Source of the DNA: an uncultured Alphaproteobacteria bacterium
GTDB lineage: Bacteria > Pseudomonadota > Alphaproteobacteria > Rickettsiales > UBA1997
DNA: 5,697 bases
Direction: 5' to 3'
NCBI GenBank assembly: GCA_903898475.1
Contig: CAIUFU010000225.1
Span: 1 to 5,697, forward strand
This document shows positions 1 to 5,685 of this stretch, one piece after another. Each line of letters opens with the position of its first letter. Positions within the stretch are counted from its first letter, which is position 1. A model generated the notes under the pieces. That model saw nothing but the letters and a program-made list of their open reading frames with translations. It did not search any database and was not told the origin of the DNA. The position numbers and the translations under genes are program-made.

Positions 1-288
<288 letters not shown>

Positions 289-295
289 AGAAAAG

Positions 296-317
296 AAGTT
301 AATCTTCGGATTAGCTT
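296..317 (+). other. UUCG-capped hairpin just downstream of 16S rRNA
   Basis: AAGTTAATC (296-304) pairs with GATTAGCTT (309-317) around a TTCG loop. This gives nine pairs including one G-U, closed by C-G, so the cap is the very stable cUUCGg tetraloop. It starts 7 nt after the mature 16S end, and no T-run follows. A role in 3' trimming or protection of the rRNA precursor is inferred; the 5' leader that could also pair here lies outside the window. Confidence 0.6.
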
Positions 318-323
318 CAATAC

Positions 324-345
324 GCAGTGATGCTTGCATCATTGC
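324..345 (+). other. Second hairpin of the 16S trailer
   Basis: GCAGTGATG (324-332) pairs with CATCATTGC (337-345) around loop CTTG, giving nine pairs with one G-U. It follows the UUCG hairpin after 6 nt and has no T-tract, so it fits an RNA-processing or stabilising element better than an intrinsic terminator. Its function is inferred from position only. Confidence 0.5.
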
Positions 346-363
346 ACAATGAACAAAACAGAT

Positions 364-418
364 AGGGCTATCGCCCTACTACTTCTCAAGTAGTAGAAAC
401 TATCGCCTTTGTTTTTCT
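364..418 (+). terminator. Possible 16S transcription terminator: hairpins followed by T-rich tract
   Basis: A small stem AGGGC/GCCCT (364-368 with 373-377) abuts a perfect nine-pair stem CTACTACTT/AAGTAGTAG (376-384 with 388-396, loop CTC). The two share bases 376-377, so they compete. A T-rich run, TTTGTTTTTCT, begins at 408, 11 nt past the stem, which is farther than in a standard intrinsic terminator. The 8-mer CTATCGCC occurs directly on each side of the main hairpin (368-375 and 400-407). Termination here is plausible but not clear-cut, and read-through into the next two genes is possible. Confidence 0.35.
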
Positions 419-450
419 CAAAAAAACGCGACTCATTTAACACGATTCAT

Positions 451-825
451 ATGCCACATCTTATCATCGAGCATTCAGCCGATATTTCCAAAAAATCTGT
501 AAAAAGTTTAGAACAAGAAATTCAAAACCTCATGAAAGCGCATGAAGGAAATTTTGATGCAGATCAATGTAAGTGTCGCTCTTTTGCCTTTGGTAAGTAT
601 CTCGTTGGCCGCATAGATCAATCAAACGCCTCTTTCATTCACATCACGCTTAAAGCCTTATCTGGTCGATCAATTGAAATCAGAAAAAGCCTCTCCGACA
701 AAATCGCGACTTTCACTAAACAATTCTTTTTAGATTTAAAGCTGCCAACAACACGCTGCGACATCTCTGTCGACATCGTGGAAATGGAACGCGACACTTA
801 CACAAAAATCCGCATTGAAACCTAA
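451..825 (+). CDS. 5-carboxymethyl-2-hydroxymuconate isomerase-like tautomerase
   Basis: A 124-residue protein of the tautomerase superfamily, resembling E. coli HpaF (126 residues) in length and pattern. HpaF isomerises 5-carboxymethyl-2-hydroxymuconate in homoprotocatechuate breakdown. The start is decisive: ATG at 451 gives MPHLIIEHS, so removal of Met exposes Pro-1, the catalytic base of this superfamily. A longer frame from TTG at 409 would bury that proline and is rejected. The segment FIHITLKALSGRSIE (about residues 62-76) matches the conserved FVHMTLKIGAGRS region of HpaF. The family is trimeric and cytosolic. No aromatic-catabolism gene is nearby, so the true substrate is unknown and a promiscuous or housekeeping tautomerase is equally possible. 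No clear Shine-Dalgarno is seen. The stop overlaps the next start as TAATG, so the two are probably translated together. Confidence 0.85.
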   Translation: MPHLIIEHSADISKKSVKSLEQEIQNLMKAHEGNFDADQCKCRSFAFGKYLVGRIDQSNASFIHITLKALSGRSIEIRKSLSDKIATFTKQFFLDLKLPTTRCDISVDIVEMERDTYTKIRIET

Positions 826-1292
826 TGATAAATTTTGAGCAGTTAGTTTTTAGAAAAGCTGTTGCCTCCGACTTACCACACATCATTGCTCTACTCTCCA
901 ACGACATTCTCGGCAAAGACCGCGAATCCCTCCAAAATTTAAAAATCTACGAAGCCGCATTTGCAGAAATTTCTGCCGACCAAAATAATTTTTTGGCAGT
1001 TATTGACTCGGGCAAAGAAATTATTGGCACCTGCCATTTAACATTAATGCCTTCCCTAACCTTACAGGCTTCAAAGCGCATGAATATTGAGGCAGTGCGA
1101 GTAAAAGACAGCTTTAGGGGACAGAAAATTGGGCAATGGATGATTGAGCAAGCCATCAATTTTGCCAAAGCCAACGAGGTAAAAATCATCCAACTCACCA
1201 CCAACAAACAGCGCCAAGATGCGCAAAAATTTTACCAGAAACTAGGCTTCACTTCAAGTCATGAGGGAATGAAATTGCTTTTAAATACTTAG
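825..1292 (+). CDS. GNAT family N-acetyltransferase
   Basis: A 155-residue single-domain acetyltransferase of the Gcn5-related (GNAT) fold, which transfers acetyl from acetyl-CoA to an amine; the substrate cannot be told from sequence. An N-terminal strand-helix region (FRKAVASDLPHIIALL, about 9-24) leads to a central strand block with GTCHLTLMP (about 68-76). Motif A, the acetyl-CoA pyrophosphate loop, is RGQKIG at 98-103 followed by the helix QWMIEQAINFA. Motif B ends in FYQKLGF at 136-142, with Y137 in the usual place of the general acid. The C-terminus SSHEGMKLLL is typical of a conserved GNAT group. Length is normal. The start codon shares one base with the tautomerase stop, which argues for an operon and translational coupling. 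The gene converges on the minus-strand peptidase gene across 66 bp in which I see no convincing terminator. Confidence 0.88.
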   Translation: MINFEQLVFRKAVASDLPHIIALLSNDILGKDRESLQNLKIYEAAFAEISADQNNFLAVIDSGKEIIGTCHLTLMPSLTLQASKRMNIEAVRVKDSFRGQKIGQWMIEQAINFAKANEVKIIQLTTNKQRQDAQKFYQKLGFTSSHEGMKLLLNT

Positions 1293-1358
1293 CTCACACA
1301 AAAACTCATCACCTTATTGATTGCAAATAGTGCCGCTAACCAACTTCAGTGATTATCC

Positions 1359-1700
1359 TCATTTTCCTTTCGGCTGATCCGCCCAGCTTGTTATTTTTCG
1401 AGCTTTTACTTCTTTTGTAGGTGCAACAGTGCTTTTTGGCTTACTATCTTGGGGGGTTTCTTTGTTTTGGTACACCAGCCTTTTAGCAACATAAAGCGCA
1501 GCAACTATGGCCACCCCAACTGGCACGAGATACGACGTATAAGAATTTTGTTGGGTAGGTATTTGAGGCCTCTGTATATCGTGCGGACTTTTGGTTGTTG
1601 GGCTATCTAAATTAAGAAAATCAAAAGCCCTTTGTGACTTACTTACCTCATCAACTTTCTGATCTGAGGAAGCTCGCCTATAGCAACCGCCACACCCTGA
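1359..1700 (-). other. C-terminal fragment in the third frame: linker, transmembrane helix and basic tail
   Basis: This minus-strand frame is open from just after a TGA at 1701-1703 down to the TGA at 1359-1361. It has no ATG and no GTG or TTG before the membrane segment, so it is not a free-standing gene. It reads through a hydrophilic linker (VSKSQRAFDFLNLD, then PTTKSPHDIQRPQIPTQQN), then a single hydrophobic helix SYLVPVGVAIVAALYVA at about 1535-1485. A tail of about 44 residues follows, rich in Lys and Arg and ending ADQPKGK. The protein-like composition, the membrane segment and the end-on position identify it as the tail of the metallopeptidase. By the positive-inside rule the tail would be cytoplasmic, but no signal peptide is present, so topology is open; insertion into a host membrane after secretion is also possible. 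Confidence 0.6.
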
Positions 1701-1975
1701 TCATATCCCAAACAATCCAAAACATTCTGCGACTCCACTGCCATCACGCTCTGTTCTATTTTTATTCCTGAGCTAGATGAGCGATGATTCTCACTAAATA
1801 ATGGTGGCTCATCTCCGTCGCCCCTAGAAAAATCCGGATGCTTTAAATCAAATCCGGCATGACCCATCTCATGTAGAATAATACTCGCAGCCTCTTTCAA
1901 CTGATGATCTATTAGAAAGTTTTTTGGGAAATAATGGCCTTGTAATTCGCTTTTGAAGTAAGGTGATCTACCCAA
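1643..1975 (-). CDS. Middle fragment: zinc-binding HEMGH and Met-turn part of the metallopeptidase
   Basis: This frame carries the active-site half of the peptidase. The zinc-binding helix HEMGH is encoded at 1873-1859, and the third histidine sits in KHP at 1840-1838. Serralysin-like M10 enzymes read HExxHxxGxxHP; here the string is HEMGHAGFDLKHP, one residue longer between the second and third His. A Met-turn-like SVMA follows, with Met at 1744-1742, 32 residues after the third His (28 in serralysin). The tyrosine two residues after that Met, a zinc ligand in serralysin, is replaced by valine. The frame is open upstream to a TGA at 2030-2032 but has only a TTG (1975) as a possible start, so independent translation is unlikely. 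It ends at the TAA at 1643-1645, where the sense continues in the next frame. Confidence 0.6.
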   Translation of the reverse strand: MGRSPYFKSELQGHYFPKNFLIDHQLKEAASIILHEMGHAGFDLKHPDFSRGDGDEPPLFSENHRSSSSGIKIEQSVMAVESQNVLDCLGYDQGVAVAIGELPQIRKLMR

Positions 1976-2607
1976 ACATATGTGGTTCCCTTGATAAAAA
2001 TTTGCGACTGATATCTCTCCTCCAACGTGTCAGCCGAATTGGTGATATAAATTATTTTTTTACCACTTTCCCCAACTCTACTCTTTTGAATTTCGCGATC
2101 TGATAATGCAATTTCCTCAACTGCGATATTTAGCCTTCTAAATTCCTGATTAATTACTTTACGGAAAAATTCTTTTTCTTCATTAGTCATTTCCCTGTTA
2201 GGCACGCTTGCCTTAGAAGGGGTGGCTTGAACATCTCTGATAAATGAAGGAACGTGGAAACTATAATAAATTGTCGGATCCTCCCCCAATCCATTCCACT
2301 CCATCCTCGCCCCTTTACTTGGATAAATATAAGGAACGATTTCATCTGGCCTTAGTTTTTCTTGGTCTCTCCTAGTTTCTTCATATTCAGCCTCATAAAG
2401 GAATGCCGCCATTTTCGCATTTTTATTTCTATTTTTCGCCACCACCCATGCCGACATTTTATTGCCATTACTATCTGGAATACTAAGCCGCCTGACGCTT
2501 ACTTGATGGTTCTCCACCAAATCCTTAACCCTTGGCAAGTCATTATCCATTACTGCTTGTTTCAATTCCTTACTCTTCTGCCAATCCTTTAATTTCGATT
2601 TTTTCAT
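1912..2607 (-). CDS. N-terminal fragment: ankyrin-like region plus front half of metzincin domain
   Basis: Without recoding, this frame yields a 231-residue protein from ATG at 2607. Residues 12-34 (SKELKQAVMDND, LPRVKDLVENH) form a helix pair like an ankyrin repeat. A second follows at about 45-75, with D-x-NG-N, then AWVVAKN and AKMAAFLYEAE, matching the ankyrin outline of Asp-x-x-Gly, helix, turn, helix ending in leucine. Residues 112-117 (TIYYSF) resemble the first strand of M10-type metzincins (ITYSF). They are followed by an amphipathic helix (about 141-159) and strands IAVEEIA and KKIIYITNSAD, in the expected order. There is no signal peptide; the N-terminus is simply lysine-rich. After about residue 210 the frame leaves the family pattern and stops at 1912. 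TTG at 2616 would add three residues (MKK); ATG at 2607 is preferred. Confidence 0.6.
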   Translation of the reverse strand: MKKSKLKDWQKSKELKQAVMDNDLPRVKDLVENHQVSVRRLSIPDSNGNKMSAWVVAKNRNKNAKMAAFLYEAEYEETRRDQEKLRPDEIVPYIYPSKGARMEWNGLGEDPTIYYSFHVPSFIRDVQATPSKASVPNREMTNEEKEFFRKVINQEFRRLNIAVEEIALSDREIQKSRVGESGKKIIYITNSADTLEERYQSQIFIKGTTYVWVDHLTSKANYKAIISQKTF

Positions 2608-2625
2608 TTTCTTCAAATCATTTAA

Positions 2626-4017
2626 TTACTTACCAATAAAAACCGCCTGAATGTTTTGTTCACCTTTTCCCGATTCGTCAGTGACTACAAACTCCAGCAA
2701 ACCCCTGCCCTCGTCACTTTTTGCCACTAAATCTTTTGGCAAAATGGCAAAAACTTTAAAATTTCCCACATCGTCCGGCGCCACTTCTAGAGCGGTTAAA
2801 TCGCCATTTTGCAATTTTAGAATTGCTTCACTTGGTGTTGAAATTTTTAAGCCGAAAGTTTTTCTCTCGTGAGTTTTGTTAGAAATTTTAATCGTGTAGC
2901 CGTTCCTAATTGAGCCATCTGAGAGAGTCACAAAAATCGGGTTACGATCAGGAATAGCGCTGATTTCTAGCGTTGGCTTCAAAATCAAATTACGCAGCAT
3001 AATGCCGCAAACCAAAGTCAAAATCGTGCCGTAAAGAAAAGTGCGCGGCTTCAAAATTTTAAACTTTTTCTCCGGAATGGAATTAAGCAAATGATCCATC
3101 GTGTCGTAGCGAATCAAACCTTTCGGCAGACCAATTTTTTCCATGACATTGTCGCAAGCATCAATGCAAAGTCCGCAAGCGATACATTCCATCTGCAAAC
3201 CATTTCTGATGTCAATGCCAACTGGACAAACCACCACACATTGTTTGCAGTCAATACAATGGCCGCGATTTTTAAAATCTTCGCCATGCGCCATCTTGCC
3301 GCGAGTCTCGCCGCGCTTCTCGTCGTAGGTGATAATTAAAGTATTTTTGTCAAACATCGCCGATTGAAAACGCGAATAAGGGCACATGTAAGTGCAAACT
3401 TGCTCTCGCGCAAACCCAGACATGACGTAGGTTGAAGCCGCAATTCCTAAAATCCAACCAAGTGAACTTGCATCAATTTCGCCGTGAAAAATATTTTTTG
3501 TGAATAAAATTGCGTCGCCAAAATAGCATTCAAAGCCCCAGCCGGTAAGGAGCGAAACAATTATCCAAGAAGTGTGAGTTAGAAATTTGCGCCAGAATTT
3601 TTCAAAATTTTTCCGACGATCCAGCAAAATACGATTGTTACGATCACCCTGAAATAGGCGCTCAAAGCCAACAAAAACATCAGTCCAAACTGTTTGAAAA
3701 CAAGCATAGCCACACCAAATTCTACCAAAAAGTGACGTCACAAAAAACAGCGCCACTGCTGCAATAATCAGGATCCCCGCCAAATAATAAACTTCCTGCG
3801 GCCAAATTTCGATGAAGAAAAAATAAGCTTTGCTGTGGGTGAAATCAATTAACACGGCTTGATCTGGCGCATCTCCGGCGCGCTCAAAACGAATGAAAGG
3901 TAAACCAAAAAAAACGCTCAAAAAAAACGTATTCAACATCCACTTCAACCGACGAAACCGCCCTTTAACACTTTGCGGATAGAGGCGCTTTCTGGCTGCG
4001 AATACATTTTCTAACAT
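2626..4017 (-). CDS. ccoG: Cytochrome c oxidase (cbb3-type) accessory protein CcoG
   Basis: A 463-residue inner-membrane iron-sulfur protein (CcoG/FixG/RdxA family) that is reported to reduce Cu(II) to Cu(I) during copper insertion into cbb3 oxidase. Membrane helices are visible at about 27-42, 77-97, 145-160, 187-200 and 326-344. The N-terminal motif C102-x3-C106 (GRIWCGYACFQTVW) and C212-P (TYMCPYSRFQSAM) are family hallmarks. Two 4Fe-4S sites follow: C254, C257, C260, C264-P and C278, C281, C284, C288, the last followed by Asp as is usual in CcoG. The C-terminal third (from about 350: DRNPIFVTLSDGSIRNGY, KISNKT) is the immunoglobulin-like FixG domain on the far side of the last helix. Length is normal and the frame intact. 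The rest of the cco cluster is absent here. Start is ATG at 4017 without a clear Shine-Dalgarno. The broken metallopeptidase gene follows on the same strand. Confidence 0.95.
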   Translation of the reverse strand: MLENVFAARKRLYPQSVKGRFRRLKWMLNTFFLSVFFGLPFIRFERAGDAPDQAVLIDFTHSKAYFFFIEIWPQEVYYLAGILIIAAVALFFVTSLFGRIWCGYACFQTVWTDVFVGFERLFQGDRNNRILLDRRKNFEKFWRKFLTHTSWIIVSLLTGWGFECYFGDAILFTKNIFHGEIDASSLGWILGIAASTYVMSGFAREQVCTYMCPYSRFQSAMFDKNTLIITYDEKRGETRGKMAHGEDFKNRGHCIDCKQCVVVCPVGIDIRNGLQMECIACGLCIDACDNVMEKIGLPKGLIRYDTMDHLLNSIPEKKFKILKPRTFLYGTILTLVCGIMLRNLILKPTLEISAIPDRNPIFVTLSDGSIRNGYTIKISNKTHERKTFGLKISTPSEAILKLQNGDLTALEVAPDDVGNFKVFAILPKDLVAKSDEGRGLLEFVVTDESGKGEQNIQAVFIGK

Positions 4018-4222
4018 GTGAATATTTTTTAATTTTGAGTCTTAAAAACTTGTCCACCTAATTTCTGACATCTACTGCAGCAAATCAACCAATGAAAACC
4101 CTTCATTGATGGTGAAATAAAAATGGTTGAGTTTTTGCAAGAAAAAGAAAAATTGTAACTAACACTAACTCCTCAACCACTAACAAAAAACCCTTCTTCT
4201 CCAACATCTAAAAATAACTAAA
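4018..4222. promoter_or_regulatory. Divergent intergenic region between ccoG and lpdA
   Basis: Both flanking genes start outward from this 205-bp stretch, so it should hold both promoters. It is AT-rich. Visible structure: an inverted repeat CAATGAA/TTCATTG (4090-4096 with 4102-4108, loop AACCC), flanked by ATCAA and TTGAT (4084-4088 and 4106-4110), and a longer-range pair TGGTTGAG/CTCAACCA (4124-4131 with 4172-4179). TTGAT and ATCAA are FNR/FixK half-sites, but the spacing and orientation do not make a standard TTGAT-N4-ATCAA box, so oxygen control of ccoG is only a guess. For ccoG, TGGACA (minus strand, 4054-4059) could act as a -35, with only a weak -10 near ATTAAA. I find no convincing promoter for lpdA. 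Neither gene has a good Shine-Dalgarno. Confidence 0.4.
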
Positions 4223-5626
4223 ATGACTGACATCTTTGACGTAGTAGTAATTGGCGCGGGCCCTGGTGGATATGTTGCCGCAATTCGTGCAGCCCAACTT
4301 GGACTTAAAACCGCTTGTGTAGAAAAACGCAAAACACTTGGCGGAACTTGTTTGAACGTTGGCTGTATTCCTTCAAAAGCTTTGCTTGAAATCTCACACA
4401 AATTTCACGATGCGGCACATCAATTTGAAAGCTTAGGAATTGCAGTTTCTAAACCAAAAATCGATGTCAAAAAATTGATCTCAAACAAAAACGAAATCGT
4501 TACCGGCCTTACTGGCGGAATCGCTGGCCTCTTCAAGAAAAACAAAGTTACTTCAATTGAAGGTGCAGCAAAATTCTTAGACAAAAACACCATCGAAGTC
4601 ACCAAAGCTGATGGATCAAAAGAAAAAATTTCTGCTAAAAATTTCATCATCGCAACTGGCTCAGAAGTTACAAAATTACCAGGCGTTGAAATTGACGAAA
4701 AAGTAATCGTCTCTTCAACTGGCGCCCTAGATTTAGAAAAAGTTCCAGGAAAAATGATCGTAATTGGCGCTGGTGTAATTGGCCTAGAATTAGGTTCAGT
4801 TTGGGGCCGCTTTGGCGCTGAAATCGAGGTTGTTGAATTTCTTGATAAAATCACGCCAGCAATGGACGCAGAAGTTTCTCGTAACTCCCAAAGAATTCTT
4901 GAAAAACAAGGTTTCAAATTCCGCCTTTCTTCAAAAGTTGTGTCAGTAAAAAAAGACAAATCTGGCGCTAAAGTTGAAATCGAATCAGTTGCTGATGGCA
5001 AAAAAGAAACACTTTCTGCCGACGTAGTTTTGGTGGCAATTGGTCGCCGCCCAAACACTGAAAATTTGGGTTTGGAAAATACCGGAATCAAATTAAACGC
5101 CCGCGGCTTTATTGAAAATAATCACCTGCGCACTTCTGTAGAAAATATTTTCGTAATCGGCGATGTCACAACCGGCCCAATGCTAGCGCACAAAGCCGAA
5201 GATGAAGGCATGGCAGTTGCTGAAATGGTCGCCGGACAAAAAGGCCACGTAAATTACGACGTGATTCCAAATGTAATTTACACTTACCCAGAAATTGCTT
5301 CGGTGGGCAAAACTGAAGAAGAATTAAAAGCGGCAAATATTGCTTACAAAGTTGGTAAATTCTCAATGATGGCAAACTCGCGCGCGCGCTCTACTGGCGA
5401 CGATCAAGGCTTTGTTAAAATTTTGGCTGATGCAAAAACTGACCGCATTTTAGGCGCTCACATTATTGCTCGCGAAGCTGGCAATACTATTCACGAAATT
5501 GTTGTGGCGATGGAATTTGGCGGATCTGCGGAAGATATTGCTAGAACTTGCCACGCGCATCCAACCTACAACGAAGCAGTTAAAGAAGCTGCGTTGGCGG
5601 TAGATAAAAGACAAATTCACAGCTAG
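4223..5626 (+). CDS. lpdA: Dihydrolipoamide dehydrogenase (E3)
   Basis: A 467-residue flavoprotein that reoxidises dihydrolipoamide with NAD+ as the shared E3 subunit of the pyruvate and 2-oxoglutarate dehydrogenase complexes. The N-terminal FAD fold has GAGPGG at 11-16. The redox disulfide is C43/C48 in GGTCLNVGCIPSK. The NAD-binding fold starts at 178 with GAGVIG at 182-187. The second FAD contact IGDVTTGPMLAHKAEDEG begins at about 312, with D314. The C-terminal dimer-interface region contains H446-P and E451 (HPTYNE), the acid-base dyad from the partner subunit. All catalytic residues are present and the length is normal. The N-terminus begins almost directly with the FAD strand, with no lipoyl domain fused. 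Start is ATG at 4223, preceded by an A-rich stretch and no strong ribosome site. No E1 or E2 gene is in the window, so it appears to stand alone at this locus. Confidence 0.97.
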   Translation: MTDIFDVVVIGAGPGGYVAAIRAAQLGLKTACVEKRKTLGGTCLNVGCIPSKALLEISHKFHDAAHQFESLGIAVSKPKIDVKKLISNKNEIVTGLTGGIAGLFKKNKVTSIEGAAKFLDKNTIEVTKADGSKEKISAKNFIIATGSEVTKLPGVEIDEKVIVSSTGALDLEKVPGKMIVIGAGVIGLELGSVWGRFGAEIEVVEFLDKITPAMDAEVSRNSQRILEKQGFKFRLSSKVVSVKKDKSGAKVEIESVADGKKETLSADVVLVAIGRRPNTENLGLENTGIKLNARGFIENNHLRTSVENIFVIGDVTTGPMLAHKAEDEGMAVAEMVAGQKGHVNYDVIPNVIYTYPEIASVGKTEEELKAANIAYKVGKFSMMANSRARSTGDDQGFVKILADAKTDRILGAHIIAREAGNTIHEIVVAMEFGGSAEDIARTCHAHPTYNEAVKEAALAVDKRQIHS

Positions 5627-5664
5627 TTAAAGTAATAAACTGAATTCGCGAATAACCACCCCAA

Positions 5665-5685
5665 CCCCTCCTTGAAAAGGAGGGG
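5665..5685. repeat. Strong GC-rich palindrome downstream of lpdA
   Basis: CCCCTCCTT (5665-5673) and AAGGAGGGG (5677-5685) form a perfect nine-pair stem around GAA. It stands out in an AT-rich setting and lies 38 bp after the lpdA stop. No T-run follows on the plus strand (AGTTACTCG), and the minus-strand flank GGTTGGGGTGG is not T-rich, so it is a poor intrinsic terminator. It may be a copy of a dispersed palindromic repeat or a 3'-end stabiliser for lpdA mRNA. The right arm is a perfect Shine-Dalgarno-like AAGGAGG, but any gene it might serve lies beyond the window. Confidence 0.55.

Larger units (their letters stand above)
1359..2607 (-). pseudogene. Ankyrin-like / metzincin-type metallopeptidase / membrane-anchored protein, split by two -1 frameshifts
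   Basis: The coding signal runs through all three minus-strand frames: 2607 to about 1915-2029, then to about 1646-1700, then to the TGA at 1359-1361. Each switch is the same kind, one base short. Adding two bases makes 1251 nt, exactly 417 codons. Domains in order are an ankyrin-like helical N-terminus, a metzincin-like catalytic domain with HEMGH, a Met-turn-like segment, one membrane helix and a basic tail. I know no named family with this exact architecture. The chosen start is ATG at 2607 rather than TTG at 2616. It lies 18 bp after the ccoG stop on the same strand, so co-transcription is likely. Alternatives to decay are assembly indels or programmed frameshifting; I found no classical X XXY YYZ slippery heptamer in the first overlap. 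The ccoG, lpdA, tautomerase and GNAT frames are all intact. The assignment as one broken gene is strong; the exact breakpoints are not resolved. Confidence 0.75.

Noticed and set aside
409..450. TTG-initiated 14-residue N-terminal extension of the tautomerase
   Set aside because: It would bury the catalytic Pro that directly follows the ATG at 451, and it overlaps the T-rich tract of the 16S trailer.
289..450. tRNA-Ile or tRNA-Ala gene in the spacer after 16S rRNA
   Set aside because: There is no GGTTCGAATC-like T-arm, no acceptor stem and no CCA end; the structures present are simple hairpins.
716..1207. Minus-strand open frames across the tautomerase and GNAT genes
   Set aside because: They are fully covered by two convincing plus-strand genes and have no family resemblance.
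1293..1358. Bidirectional terminator between the converging GNAT and peptidase genes
   Set aside because: Only weak short pairings such as ATCA/TGAT are present and no stem with a T-run is seen on either strand.
1915..1930. Programmed -1 frameshift site at the A-run (minus strand) near the end of the first peptidase frame
   Set aside because: In the reading frame the codons are CAA AAA ACT, which do not form an X XXY YYZ heptamer, and a second uncompensated shift downstream would still be needed.
2608..2616. TTG start adding three residues to the metallopeptidase
   Set aside because: An ATG three codons later is a better initiator and nothing in the family needs the extra residues.
3091..3339. 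Two plus-strand open frames opposite the cysteine-cluster region of ccoG
   Set aside because: They are antisense to a well-conserved coding region and show no recognisable protein features.
4084..4120. FNR/FixK box upstream of ccoG
   Set aside because: The half-sites TTGAT and ATCAA occur but not with the required 4-bp spacing and orientation.
4420..5091. Long minus-strand open frame (223 codons) inside lpdA
   Set aside because: It lies wholly within lpdA, its translation is low-complexity Ser/Thr/Pro-rich, and it shows no motif; it is an antisense shadow.
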